DNA from: Bromus sterilis
Lineage: Eukaryota > Streptophyta > Magnoliopsida > Poales > Poaceae
Direction of reading: 5' to 3'
Length of the DNA stretch: 64,000 bases
NCBI GenBank assembly: GCA_950022295.1
Contig: OX465599.1
Span: forward strand, 288,507,501 to 288,571,500
In this document: piece by piece, positions 22,563 through 32,156 of the stretch
Numbering within the stretch: the first letter of the stretch is position 1
How the letters are laid out: every line of letters starts with the position of its first letter
Made by a program: the position numbers and the translations under genes
The notes under the pieces: model-generated
Told to the model about the DNA's origin: nothing
Databases searched by the model: none
Seen by the model: only the letters and a program-made list of their open reading frames with translations

Positions 22563-23777
22563 CTAATTTCCCCAGGAGCCTCCTGCTCCAGGGTAGTACG
22601 GGTGAGTCCAAGGGTCGTATGAGGCTTCCGGTGCGTACACCGAAGTCCTCGGCTCCTCCCACGAAGAAGGATCCGCTCTCCAAGCAGAGGAAGACCCTTC
22701 ACCAAACTGGGTGACGGTCTCTCCCTGGAAAGGTGGGAACTCACCATGCTCCTCCTCGTAGGGCACAACCCCCTCCATAGGGTTATGAAACTGATGCTGG
22801 ACCACGAACTCATCGAACTGGATAACATCAAAGGACCATCCGTTCCTGCGAGAAAAATCAAACAAAAGAGCTGCAGGTAGACGGATCTTGCGTTCCGTGG
22901 TAGCTCCGAAACGCAAGATATAATCAAGGTTACCAAACTCGGAAGTCATGGTAACAAACTTATGCCTTTTCATAGCAGCAAGATCAAAACTTAAATAAGT
23001 AAAAGGCTTATCATCGGGGTGTGGGGTGCCATTAACAGACTCTAGGATAAGTGTGGCGTAAACGCCACCAAATAAGTCTCCCTTGTTACCGTTCATAGCA
23101 AGGCGTCGAGCAATTAAGGCACCCACATTATAATCAAACCTCCCTGAGAGAGCGGTTGCAAGGATAGCAATATCCGGCGCAGATATGTTGCTCGTGTTGT
23201 CACGAGCTAACACCCCTCTAGCAATAAAATACGCAAAATACTTGAGGTGTGGGAATAAGATGTTGGAGATCTTTGACCGATGAATATCCCTCGTATCCAT
23301 GCTACAGAGCGAGTTGAAGACGGTTCTCATCTCGGAGGGCTGAGAGTTCATCTTCGCCGTCTGTCCCACGTTCGGCACACCTATTATTTCACAAAACCTT
23401 TCCAAAGGCATGGTCAAAAGATCATTGTAAATTTTAAACTCAACAGAACCAGCATCAAGGTTATATCTAAAACTGTTAATAAAACAGGAGGTGAGTTTTT
23501 TATACTGAGTAACACGGCACGTTGCGAGCCGCGCCAAACCTGCATTAGCACAAAGATTATAGAACTCCTCCCTAATTCCTTCAGCTTCAAGGAATACATC
23601 GCACGGGAAAGTCATTGCACGTGCTTGATTTGTGTTCTCCAACAACTCCAAGGGGACATGATCTTCGTTGTAGCTCACCCTAGCAGTCGAGGGTGAAGTT
23701 GCAGCTCTTGTAACTCGATCGGCGCGCTCGGGCCTCTTCTTCCCAAGCCACCCCTTTGGTCTTCCTAGAAAACTCAT
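22563..23777 (-). CDS. ATHILA-type ORF of E3 (env position)
   Basis: About 404 residues from the ATG at 23777 (MSFLGRPKGWLGKKRPERA); the frame is open to an earlier ATG at 23795, but a good splice acceptor (TTTCAG at 23785-23780) lies between the two, so I favour 23777. Features are a basic N-terminus, a folded middle (FPCDVFLEAEGIREEFYNL; FCEIIGVPN; HLKYFAYFIARGVLARDN; SAPDIAILATALSG) and an acidic, aromatic C-terminus. It resembles the ATHILA ORF-1 family (Pfam PF03078 type), a protein of unknown function at the env position of Athila elements. No signal peptide or clear membrane segment is seen, so an envelope role is not supported. It is intact, unlike gag. Confidence 0.75.
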   Translation of the reverse strand: MSFLGRPKGWLGKKRPERADRVTRAATSPSTARVSYNEDHVPLELLENTNQARAMTFPCDVFLEAEGIREEFYNLCANAGLARLATCRVTQYKKLTSCFINSFRYNLDAGSVEFKIYNDLLTMPLERFCEIIGVPNVGQTAKMNSQPSEMRTVFNSLCSMDTRDIHRSKISNILFPHLKYFAYFIARGVLARDNTSNISAPDIAILATALSGRFDYNVGALIARRLAMNGNKGDLFGGVYATLILESVNGTPHPDDKPFTYLSFDLAAMKRHKFVTMTSEFGNLDYILRFGATTERKIRLPAALLFDFSRRNGWSFDVIQFDEFVVQHQFHNPMEGVVPYEEEHGEFPPFQGETVTQFGEGSSSAWRADPSSWEEPRTSVYAPEASYDPWTHPYYPGAGGSWGN

Positions 23778-23779
23778 TT

Positions 23780-23853
23780 CTGAAATTTTTGACAAATTAC
23801 AAAAACAAGGATTTAAACAAAGTGAGTTAAGGCAAACTACTCAACTCACTTAC
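23780..23853 (-). other. Leader intron candidate of the E3 ATHILA-type ORF
   Basis: On the minus strand a consensus donor CTTAG|GTAAGTGAG at 23853 and an acceptor AAATTTCAG at 23780 bound 74 A/T-rich bases that end two bases before the ATG. Length and composition suit a plant mini-intron. Further donor-like GTATGT sites lie near 23998 and 24147. It is a prediction from motifs alone. Confidence 0.45.
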
Positions 23854-24049
23854 CTAAGGCATAAACTTGCATCAAAACTTGGAAAATAAAATTTTACACA
23901 TGCATGCAAGCTCATATAAACAGCACCAAGAGCTACTAAATACTCACAAATAAGGCCACCAATCAAAAATCTAATTGGAGGGGTGAAGGAGTTACATACC
24001 AGGGAGTATTTGCTCAAAATTTCAGCTAGAATGGTGGGCTGTAGAGAGA

Positions 24050-24420
24050 GATCAAAAATCGCCTCCAAGAACAGCAAGAACGCAAGAACCAAATGCAGAA
24101 CTCGTGTTTTTGGACAGAGAGGAAGGAGGAGGAAGAAGACATACCTGGAAGTGGGGCCTGTGGGCCCCAGGCGCCCTGTGGGCGCGGCCAGGGGGCAGGC
24201 CGCGCCAGCTGGCCGCCTGGGCCACTGGTGCCCCCCTGGTCAGCCCCAGGTGCCTCTGGGTCACTCCCGGCATGGAAATTTTTATTTTTATTTTTCTGGA
24301 ATTTTTCTGAAAACTTCACTGTTGAAAATTTCTCGGAGTTCAAAAAGCTGCAAAACTTTCTGAAAACTTAAAGTGGTGATTAGTATTGTGAAGCTTCAAA
24401 AACATAAAAACTTGGTACAT
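24050..24420 (-). promoter_or_regulatory. LTR-like GC-rich block upstream of the ATHILA-type ORF
   Basis: Within E3, 24150-24285 carries GGCGCGGCC and GGCCGCGCC, runs of GGCGCC/GGGCCC and then CAGAAAAATTCC-like sequence, in the same order as the GC-rich part of the E3 LTR. It lies just upstream of the env-position ORF. No TATA box was found after it. A promoter or leader role for that ORF is inference. Confidence 0.35.
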
Positions 24421-24682
24421 CAAAGAGAATAAAACTAAAGCAAATGAAAACATAACAAGCTTAACTTTTTACCTATATAAAACAAGCTCACTAGTAAGGT
24501 TGATCAAGTCTTACCAACAAACCAACGATATATAGAACAAGAAGTCTCCCCTCTTATGAAGTGATCATTGCACCTTCACTTTGATGGACATTGTCCCCAC
24601 CATAATGGTTTTGTATTTGTGGTGCACATGTAGTGGACAGTCCCATTCTCCAATCTTCACGGTCTCGATATTCTCTATAGAG

Positions 24683-25306
24683 TTAAGGCCATGCCTTTTG
24701 TCGATCTTCTTTATCATCAACGTTGAAGGTGACCTTTCCTTTATTGCAATCAATAATAGCACCTGCGGTGTTAAGAAAAGGTCTACCAAGAATAATGGAC
24801 ATGCTCCCATCCTCGGGCATGTCAAGCACAACAAAATCCGTAAGGATCAAACAGTTAGCAACTTCAACGGGTACATCCTCACAAATACCTATCGGGACAG
24901 CTGTTGACTTGTCAACCATCTGAAGAGAGATATCTGTAGGGATTAATTTCTCTAAACAAAGCCTCTTGTAAAGAGAAAAAGGCATAACACTCACTCCCGC
25001 ACCAAGGTCACATAAAGAAGTTCTGACGTAATTATTCTTTATGGAGGAAGGAATGGTGGGTATACCTGGATCACCGAGCTTCTTAGGAATCTTGCCACTG
25101 AAAGAGTAGTTAGCAAGCATAGTAGATATAGCCTCATTAGGAACTTTTCTTTTATTAGTGACAATATCTTTCATATATTTCGAATAAGGAGGTAACTTAA
25201 TAGCATCAGTCAAAGGAATTTGAAGAAAAAGAGGCTTCATCCATTCACAAAATTTATTATAATGCTCTTCTTCTTTAGATTTGAGGGACTTACCTGGAAA
25301 GGGCAT
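24683..25306 (-). CDS. Retroviral-type aspartic protease region of E3
   Basis: About 207 residues. An N-terminal segment (LFLQIPLTDAIKLPPYSKYMKDIV) typical of Athila gag-pol junctions is followed by the protease core: SLCDLGAGVSVMPFSLYK near residues 97-114, with D-L-G-A at the active site, then a flap region and IILGRPFLNTAGAIID near 168-183. The usual active site is D-T/S-G, so D-L-G-A is a recurrent Athila variant or a weakened enzyme. The frame ends about 20 residues after the protease and no RT follows. Confidence 0.8.
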   Translation of the reverse strand: MPFPGKSLKSKEEEHYNKFCEWMKPLFLQIPLTDAIKLPPYSKYMKDIVTNKRKVPNEAISTMLANYSFSGKIPKKLGDPGIPTIPSSIKNNYVRTSLCDLGAGVSVMPFSLYKRLCLEKLIPTDISLQMVDKSTAVPIGICEDVPVEVANCLILTDFVVLDMPEDGSMSIILGRPFLNTAGAIIDCNKGKVTFNVDDKEDRQKAWP

Positions 25307-25324
25307 GGGTTTCTGTATCCATGG

Positions 25325-27254
25325 TTATCTTTCCTTCCCATGTCTTCTTGGGATGAAGTCTTCTTTAGAGTACCTATTGCGTTTATCGGGTGCTTCTTCT
25401 TCTCTTACCTTGGGTGGATCATCCTTCTCGGCGTCTTTTTCTTCAGGCTCAGCATCGTCTTCTGTTTCAGCATCAGAGGTAGATATGCTGTTAGGATCAA
25501 CAGCTGGCTTTTCACTTGTAATAGGATCATCGGGATTGTCAGCCTCCTTGTGTTTCTTCTTCTTCTTTTTCTTCTTTGGAGAGCTAACAGCCTCGTCTTC
25601 TTCTTGTACTTGAGAATCTTGCTCGATCCTCTTTGGGTGCCCCTCAGGATAGAGTGGGTCCTGGGTGTGTGTTCCACCCCTTGTTTTAATTCCATAAGCT
25701 TGTATGTCCTGTTTGGCATTATTAGCAAGCAAATCTTTTGCACATTAGAAATTTGTTCAAGCTGAGTTTGAACCATATGAAAATGCTTAACAAGACATTT
25801 AACATCATTAACTGTTCTCTCTAGAACATCACATAAACTTTTGATAGCAAGAGAATTATCATGCAACTGACTTTGTAACTTCCTATTAAAATGGTCTTGC
25901 TTAACAATAAAATTATCAAGCTCATCTAAGCATTGGTCGGGAGGCTTACCTCTAGGGATGTCGCTTTCAGTAAAGTCTAATAGAGAGTGTACCTCTACCA
26001 AGGGAGGGTGAGTAGTAGGCTCACACAACTTCTCAATAGGCGGTAGATTCTTCACGTCTTCGGCTTTAATACCTTTCTCCTTTATAGACTTCTTTGCTTC
26101 TTGCATATCTTCGGGCTTAAAAACAAGCATGCCCCTCTTTTTCGGTGGTAGAAGTGGTTCAGGGACGGACCAATCTTCATAATTCTTGGAAATTTTGCAC
26201 ATTAGTTCTTCTGCATCGTCCGGTGTTCTTTCCCTGGAAACACAACTAGCACAACTATCCAGATAGGTTCTGGATTCATCGGTTAAGCCAGCGTAAAATA
26301 TATCAAGCAGTTCATTCTTGGGGATCCCATGTCCCGGCATAACCTTAATTAAATCACAAAACCTCCCCCAAGCTTTAGGGAGGTGCTCATCCTGCAGTTG
26401 TTTAAAGTTATAGATTCTTTGCAAAGCAGCATGTTGCAGATGAGCTGGGAAATATTTATCAACAAAGAATTTGACTAAGTCCTGAGGACTTTTAATGGAA
26501 CCATAGGGTAGTGCATCATACCATGATTTAGCGTCCTCCTTCAAAGAAAAAGGAAAAAGCTTGGCCACATAGAAGTTTCGTATCTTCTCATCAGTAGTGA
26601 ATAGGTTGCTTAACTCAGCGAGTTTGGTCAAGTGTACTATAGCATCATCATTTTATCTGCCATAAAAGGGGTCAGCCTTGACTGTAGATATAAGTGAAAG
26701 ATCAACAGAGAAATCATAATCAGGATCAGTGATGCATATAGGAGATGTGGCAAATTGAGGATCAGGAATAACTTTGTTCTTCATGGAGTGCTTTTTGAGC
26801 AACTCCTTAACAGCACCAGGTCAGAGTCGACACACTCTCTGAGTTCCCTGCAAAAATCATCATCAAGAGTAACATAATCATCATCAAGGATTCTCTCCCT
26901 GAGTTCATCTAAGCTCGGGTAACCAAAGGTTTTGCAGGTAGGAATATAGGTAGTAGGGGTCTCGGTCTTGGATTTTCCTGCAGCCTTAGCAGTCTGAGTT
27001 TCAATATAGCGACCAAGAAAAGTAGCATCATCAAGAGTAGTGGAAGCATCATCAAAAGTATCGGACATAGTAAACGACTCAATAGAAGCATCATGTAGTG
27101 GTGGTGAAGTAAACTTACTCATAACAGAAGGTGAATCAAGTGTAGCACTAGTGTTCAGAACAATACCTTTTCTTGTACGGGATGGTAAGATCAGAACCTT
27201 GGGGTCTCCTTTCTTACCCATAGCGGATGATATGCAGCAGACAGGATACTTCAA
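25325..27254 (-). pseudogene. Degenerate gag of E3
   Basis: Gag coding is spread over three frames: 27254-26781 (leader peptide with SLDELRERILDDDYVTLD), about 26775-25740 (capsid core) and 25732-25325 (Lys/Glu-rich tail, KKKKKKKK run). A TAG near 26655 and frameshifts near 26780, 25735 and 25320 break it. The core is a clear retrotransposon gag domain: AKSWYDALPYGSI, WGRFCDLIKVMPGHGIP and ELLDIFYAGLTDESRTYLDS. No zinc knuckle is seen. These breaks mean E3 would also need gag in trans. Confidence 0.8.
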
Positions 27255-27279
27255 GTAGACTTGTAAATATTGCTATGCT

Positions 27280-27296
27280 CCCCGGCAACGGCGCCA
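27280..27296 (-). promoter_or_regulatory. Primer-binding site of E3
   Basis: The minus strand reads TGGCGCCGTTGCCGGGG, 12 bases inside the 5' LTR. This is the classic Athila-group primer site, matched in the literature to tRNA-Asp. An identical site is at 49414-49430 in E4. Confidence 0.85.
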
Positions 27297-28345
27297 GAAA
27301 ACGCTCCTTGATGCCCCACAGGCGTAAGGGATCGAGATAGTCTTCGCGCGTAAGTTAACCCAATTTATTGATTCGACACACGGGGAGCCAAAGAGTATTT
27401 ATAAGCTTTGACAGTTGAGTTGTCAATTCAACCGCACCTGAAATATACTTGCTTGCAACAATAGATAAGTGGTAACGGTGATATGATAGTGATGATAGCA
27501 ACAACAAAAGTAAATAGCAAAAAGTAACAACTAATAACCAGCAGGATTGAAAACACTGTAGGCTAGGGAGATGGATGGTCAGGCGCTGCATGGATGAGAG
27601 TAAACATATAATAGATTCTAACACGGGGCAAGGCACACAGAAAAGCAATGATCATCTAGGCAAATATCAAACATTAGGCATGTATCCCGTAGGTAGTTGT
27701 GCGTGCTTGCAATAATAACTTGCACAACATCTTTTGTCCTACCATCCCGCTACGAACGGGGCCAAAAGGAACTTATGGAGATTAAGGTACTCCTGTCAAA
27801 GAGCACCGGAACAAAGCAATAAACTCAATGGATACATGGAATCCTCAAATCATGGACCATCCCCTTTGGTGTCCCAAGTTGTCACCTTTGGGATCGCCGG
27901 TTCCGGACCATAATAGGTGCATACAACTCATAGATAGGATCTAGAACACAAATATATTCATGGAAACACATAGGGTTCAGATCTGAAAACATGGCACTTG
28001 GGCCCAAAGTGACAAGCATTAAGAACAACAAGTTGTAGCAAAGAAGATAAACACCAATCTAGATGATAGGCAACATGCCCCCAACAATCTGACGAACTAT
28101 TACATGATTAAACTCATCCAATCCCTACCATCCCCTTTGCCTACAGCAGGGAATTACTCACACATGTGAAGAGAATTCATGGAGGATGGATGGAGTGGTG
28201 ATGGTGATGACGATGGCGATGATATCCCCTCTCCGGAGGCCAAATCAGCCTCCAGATTAGCCCTCCCGAAGAAGAACAGAGGGTGGCGGCGGCTCCGCGA
28301 CGAAAACTGGGAAAACGACTTCTGTTCTTGGGTTTTCTCGTCACG

Positions 28346-28355
28346 GGGATAAATA
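28346..28355 (-). promoter_or_regulatory. TATA box candidate in the E3 5' LTR
   Basis: The minus strand reads CTATTTATCCCCGTGACG, with TATTTAT as core. The same box is at the same place in the 3' LTR and, as CTATTTATTCC or CTATATTTACC, in the E1, E2, E4 and E5 LTRs. Confidence 0.5.
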
Positions 28356-28406
28356 GGAGCCTCGGTAGGGCACCAGAGGAGGGGGGAGCAGCCCAGGCGG
28401 CCTGAG

Positions 28407-28432
28407 GGCGCGGCCCCACCCCCGGCCGCGCC
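28407..28432. other. GC-rich stem-loop upstream of the E3 TATA box
   Basis: GGCGCGGCC (28407-28415) and GGCCGCGCC (28424-28432) form a perfect 9-bp stem with an 8-base loop, about 50 bp upstream of the TATA box in the element's orientation. Related stems occur at the same place in the other Athila-like LTRs. Confidence 0.6.
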
Positions 28433-28700
28433 AGGGGGGGGTGCCTGGGGCCCCCAGGGCTCCCCTCTGGTCCCACTTCTGGCTCCTGGCTCCATCGGGT
28501 GCGTGGATTTTCTGGTATTTTTCAAGGAATTTTCCGGGATGTCTAAAAATCCATTTTCCTGCACACAATAAAACCATACAGGCAGCTCTGCTGAAAACAG
28601 CGTTAGTCCGGGTTAGTTTCGTCCAAATCATGCAAGAATGAGGGCAAAACAATAGCAAAAGTGTTTGGAAAAGTAGATACGTTTGAGACGTATCAAGTTC

Positions 28701-30517
28701 CAGCAACAAACTAAACAAAAGCTCTTTGAAAAGATAAGCATGAAAACTAAGAGCAAAACATGACAGTAGCTATGAAAAAGATAAAGAACACACACATCAA
28801 AGATAAGCATGAAAAATCCTATGTTGTGTTCTAGATTTTGAAAGTGGAGCGTGTTTCTCTCCCACACAAAGAAAGCTGGGTTCTAGCTAATTATGAACAG
28901 CAAGCAAAGATAAAGAAAACTAAAAATAAAACCTAAGAGCGAGACGCTCCAAGCATAGCACATAATGCATGAAGTGATAAAAATATAGTGAAACGAGAGA
29001 CGAACTGATAATTGTTGATGGAGAAGGGGATGCACGGGGGCATACCCAAGCTTAGACGGTTGAGTCTCCTTGAATATGTCTTGGGGGTGCATGGGGGCAT
29101 CCCCAAGCTTGAGTGCTTGACACTCCTAAATCTTCTTTCATCATATTCCCTCGCTAACTTGAAAACTCCCTTCATACATAACTCATCATAATCTGATTAG
29201 CGAGGTTAGTACCCACAATAAAATAATTTTTCTCTACTGGAAATAAAGATATTCTTGAAGAGCTACTGTGTATAAAGATTTCAAAAAGTTTTTGCAAAGA
29301 AAAAGCAAGCTTAAGGTTTGCAAAACGAAGAAAAGGCAAAACAGGACAGAATCTGTGAAAAATAGACCAGTAGGTAGTAAAGAATTTTTTAGGGATACTT
29401 ATGCAACTCAAATCAAAAAACTCAGAACATACGAAAGTTCCCTAATTGTATAGAGCAAGCTGTGTAAAAAATTCAGCTCAAAGAGATGAACTGGGAGTTT
29501 TCTATGATTTTTCTAGTCACGAGGACAAAATCTGTTTTCTGGACAGCATGTCACAACTTTCACTTCCCTTGTCATATGGGGCTATAAAAGGCACAAAGCT
29601 TGAAAAGTAAAGATACAATGATGTTGCTACAGTAGTAACAATCATCAAGACCACTAAAAACAGAAGAAAAACAAATAGGAAATCCTAAATTCGTTGCGGG
29701 ATGCCTCCCGAAAGCGCTTCTTTAAAGCCATTAGCTAGGCTTAATGCAAATAGATCAAGTTGTATCAATTGAACCATCATCAAGATCATCAAAAAGCTCT
29801 TCAATAATACAACCACTCTTAAGAGGTCTTTCAAATAAAGGTCTAATAAAGATACTTCTAGGAATAAGAGCAAAAGGTGGAAGATCAATTGGAGTCTATT
29901 TATTTTATTAAAGAGAGGTATTTCTTCCAAAGTCTTCACAGTTTCAACCCCTTTGGAAATAGATAGATTATTTTTGAAGCGAGGGGCCTTTGGAACGTAA
30001 ACAAACCTAGGTTCCTTCTTTGCCGGAGTTTCCTCCTTTCTGGTTTTGATTGAGGAGAAAGTAGTTCCTAGAGTGTCAATGATTTCCTCAATCTTATCAA
30101 TCCTAGAAGGGTCCAAGTCATGGAATTTGATGGTCTCCAAGGTATTGAAAATTTTATGCATGGAGCTATCAAGTCTTTTCAAATTCCCTTCAACCTTACG
30201 ATCCAACTCACTTATCTTGTTAATGCTTGGCATCCCTATCTCTATCTTTTCAAGTTTTTTCATAATGTGAGCTAGGGTAATGTCCTCTTGAATGCCAGCA
30301 ACAGGGAGATTTACAACAAGATTTTCCATAACACTAAGAGCTTCCCAAACTGGGGCTTCTATGAAATTCCCATTGATAGTAGTATCTAGAATAAACCTAT
30401 TCCAAGAAGTAATTCCAACATAAAAGTTTCTAAGAAGGATAGTAGTGGATTGCTTCTTGGTGGCTCTTTTTTGAGAATCATTAATTCTATACCAGGCATC
30501 TTTCAGAATTTCACCAC
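28701..30517 (-). mobile_element. E2: Athila-like element, right part with gag remnant
   Basis: Continues E2 after E3; its sequence matches E4 at 47370-48340. It contains two polypurine-like copies (29041-29053, 29099-29110) and a gag remnant. E5 inserts at 30518 inside gag; the rest of E2, with its primer site and 5' LTR, is not present. Confidence 0.75.
29685..30517 (-). pseudogene. Gag remnant of E2
   Basis: The minus-strand frame opens at the E5 junction with GEILKDAWYRINDSQKRATKK, then ILLRNFYVGITSWNRFILDT and EAPVWEALSVMENLV, which are Athila-type gag signatures (the conserved F-Y-G/V-x capsid helix region). A coiled-coil-like part follows (KISELDRKVEGNLKRLDSSM). After about 30000 the frame becomes a Leu-rich string that looks out of frame. 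The open frame continues upstream through the E5 LTR to 30695, but that is a chance fusion. Confidence 0.65.
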
Positions 30518-32156
30518 TGATGGCTTCTCGCCCCTCGTTGGTTACCCCAAGTGGAAGGTTTGAGATGCAGTGCAACAGCAAGTTTCCCTCGGTGAAGATA
30601 TCAAGGTTATCGAACCAGTAGGACTCAGGAGATACAAGTAGGTGCAACATCGCTAGAAATTGCTTCCTGACTAGGGTGTTGTCGTGGACCTGCACACAAC
30701 AACAAATAACTTTGCTCCCAACGAGTACAGAGGAGTTGTCAATTCCTCCGGCCTTGTCGTTTACAAAGGATCAACGCAAAAGATAAAAGGTGCAAAGGAA
30801 AGTAAAAGCTGAAAGTAAATTGAGGGTGTGAACAATAATGTGAAGATGGACCGGGGTCCCGTGATTTTCACTAGTGATGTCTCTCTCCCAAAAGACGATA
30901 AAAGTGCTAGCGAGGTAAACAAATCACAGTTGGGAAATTGACAGGATTATGAAGGCACCGCAATGCTAACTATGCTGCAAAGAAAGGAAGGGCTCAAAAG
31001 CAATAGGCAGTACGCCAAGGTAAGTAGACCGAAATCCATCTGCATCTACTAAGAATCATCCACCTTGAGATATCTATCCAGAACATCTCGCTGGTATTAA
31101 GTTGTGAATCCCACCCAAAGTGTAAACTCAAAGCAACAGACAACTGCATTAAAAGAACTTTGCGTAAAGTAAACAATCCTTGCACCCGCAGGTACACGCA
31201 CCGATGTTTTATCCCTGGTGGCAACAGCACATCCCCTAGTCTCATGTTTCTGTCACTCAAGCTAGACATCAAGGGGCTGAACCCACAATCGAGCATAACG
31301 CTCTCTCTTGGAGTTGCAAATAAACTACTTGGCCAAAGCAAATACCGCAACGGAGAACATGCAAGAATTTACTCAAGAACAAAATATAAAAGAGAAGAAC
31401 CAAATATATTACTCATCACAATCTGAACATAGTCTCATAATCCATCAGATCCCAACAAACTCAGCATAGGAACAACAAAAATTACATAGATGCCTCGATC
31501 ATGTGAGGCAGCTCACGAGGACTCGAAAGTGGAAGCACAAAGGGGGGGGGAGATTCATCACATAGCTACTGGTCACGGACCCATGGTCCAAGGGGGACTA
31601 CTCACGGCACATCCGGGAGGCGTCCATGGCTATGGATGGTCTCCCGGAGGGGGTTCCTCCTTCCGGCAGGGTGCCGGGGAAGCTTCTCCAGGCAGCCCCG
31701 ATCCTGAAACGGCGGCCGCGGCGGTACAGAGGGAAGTTCGCGAGAAAGAGATCGATATTAGGGGTTTCCACCCCGAGGGGTAAATATAGGCGAAGAGGGC
31801 ATCGAGGGGACCCACGAGGCAGTCAGGAGGGTCCCTGGCGCGGCCCAGGGTGGGGCCGCGCCACCTGCCCTCCTGGCTGCCTGGTGGTGGCCCCCTTCCC
31901 TCTCTTGGTGATTCCGGAAGCTTCTGTTGCGCTGATTTTTTATATATTTTTCCCGGAATTTTTGGAGCACTTTTAATGGCCGGAAAACCTGAAATACAAA
32001 AACAGCAGAAAACAGAAACTGGCAACTGGGTGCACTGAGTTAATAGGTTAGTCCAAATAGGTTCAAAAGTGTATGAAAGTTCAAGCAAAACATGGCAAAG
32101 TCACACAAAACATGCATGGAGCAAGCAGAAATTATAGATACGTTTGGGACGTATCA
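30518..32156 (-). repeat. 3' LTR of E5 (1639 bp)
   Basis: The minus strand starts TGATACGTCCCAAACG at 32156 and ends GAGAAGCCATCA at 30518. It contains the longest stem of the set: GGCGCGGCCC (31837-31846) pairing with GGGCCGCGCC (31853-31862). A CTATATTTACC box lies near 31780-31790. Confidence 0.85.

Larger units (their letters stand above)
19343..28695 (-). mobile_element. E3: complete non-autonomous Athila-type retrotransposon
   Basis: A full element of 9353 bp: 5' LTR 27309-28695, primer site 27280-27296, degenerate gag, protease, an env-position ATHILA-type ORF, polypurine tract and 3' LTR 19343-20722. The 5-bp direct repeat AGTTC at 19338-19342 and 28696-28700 flanks it exactly, proving insertion as a unit into E2. 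RT, RNase H and integrase are wholly absent between the protease (ends 24683) and the ATHILA ORF (starts 23777), so it would depend on a partner element. The LTRs look very similar by eye, suggesting a fairly recent insertion. Confidence 0.92.
27309..28695 (-). repeat. 5' LTR of E3 (1387 bp)
   Basis: The minus strand starts TGATACGTCTCAAACG at 28695 and ends GGGGCATCA at 27309. Scattered substitutions separate it from the 3' LTR, with several in the first 120 bp of the + orientation and few afterwards by eye. AGTTC at 28696-28700 is the target copy. Confidence 0.92.

Noticed and set aside
22563..23777. Calling the E3 ATHILA-type ORF an envelope protein
   Set aside because: Position matches env, but there is no signal peptide, cleavage motif or membrane anchor.
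24026..24371. Overlapping frames on both strands of the GC-rich block in E3
   Set aside because: Compositional artefact. I keep the block as a possible regulatory region instead.
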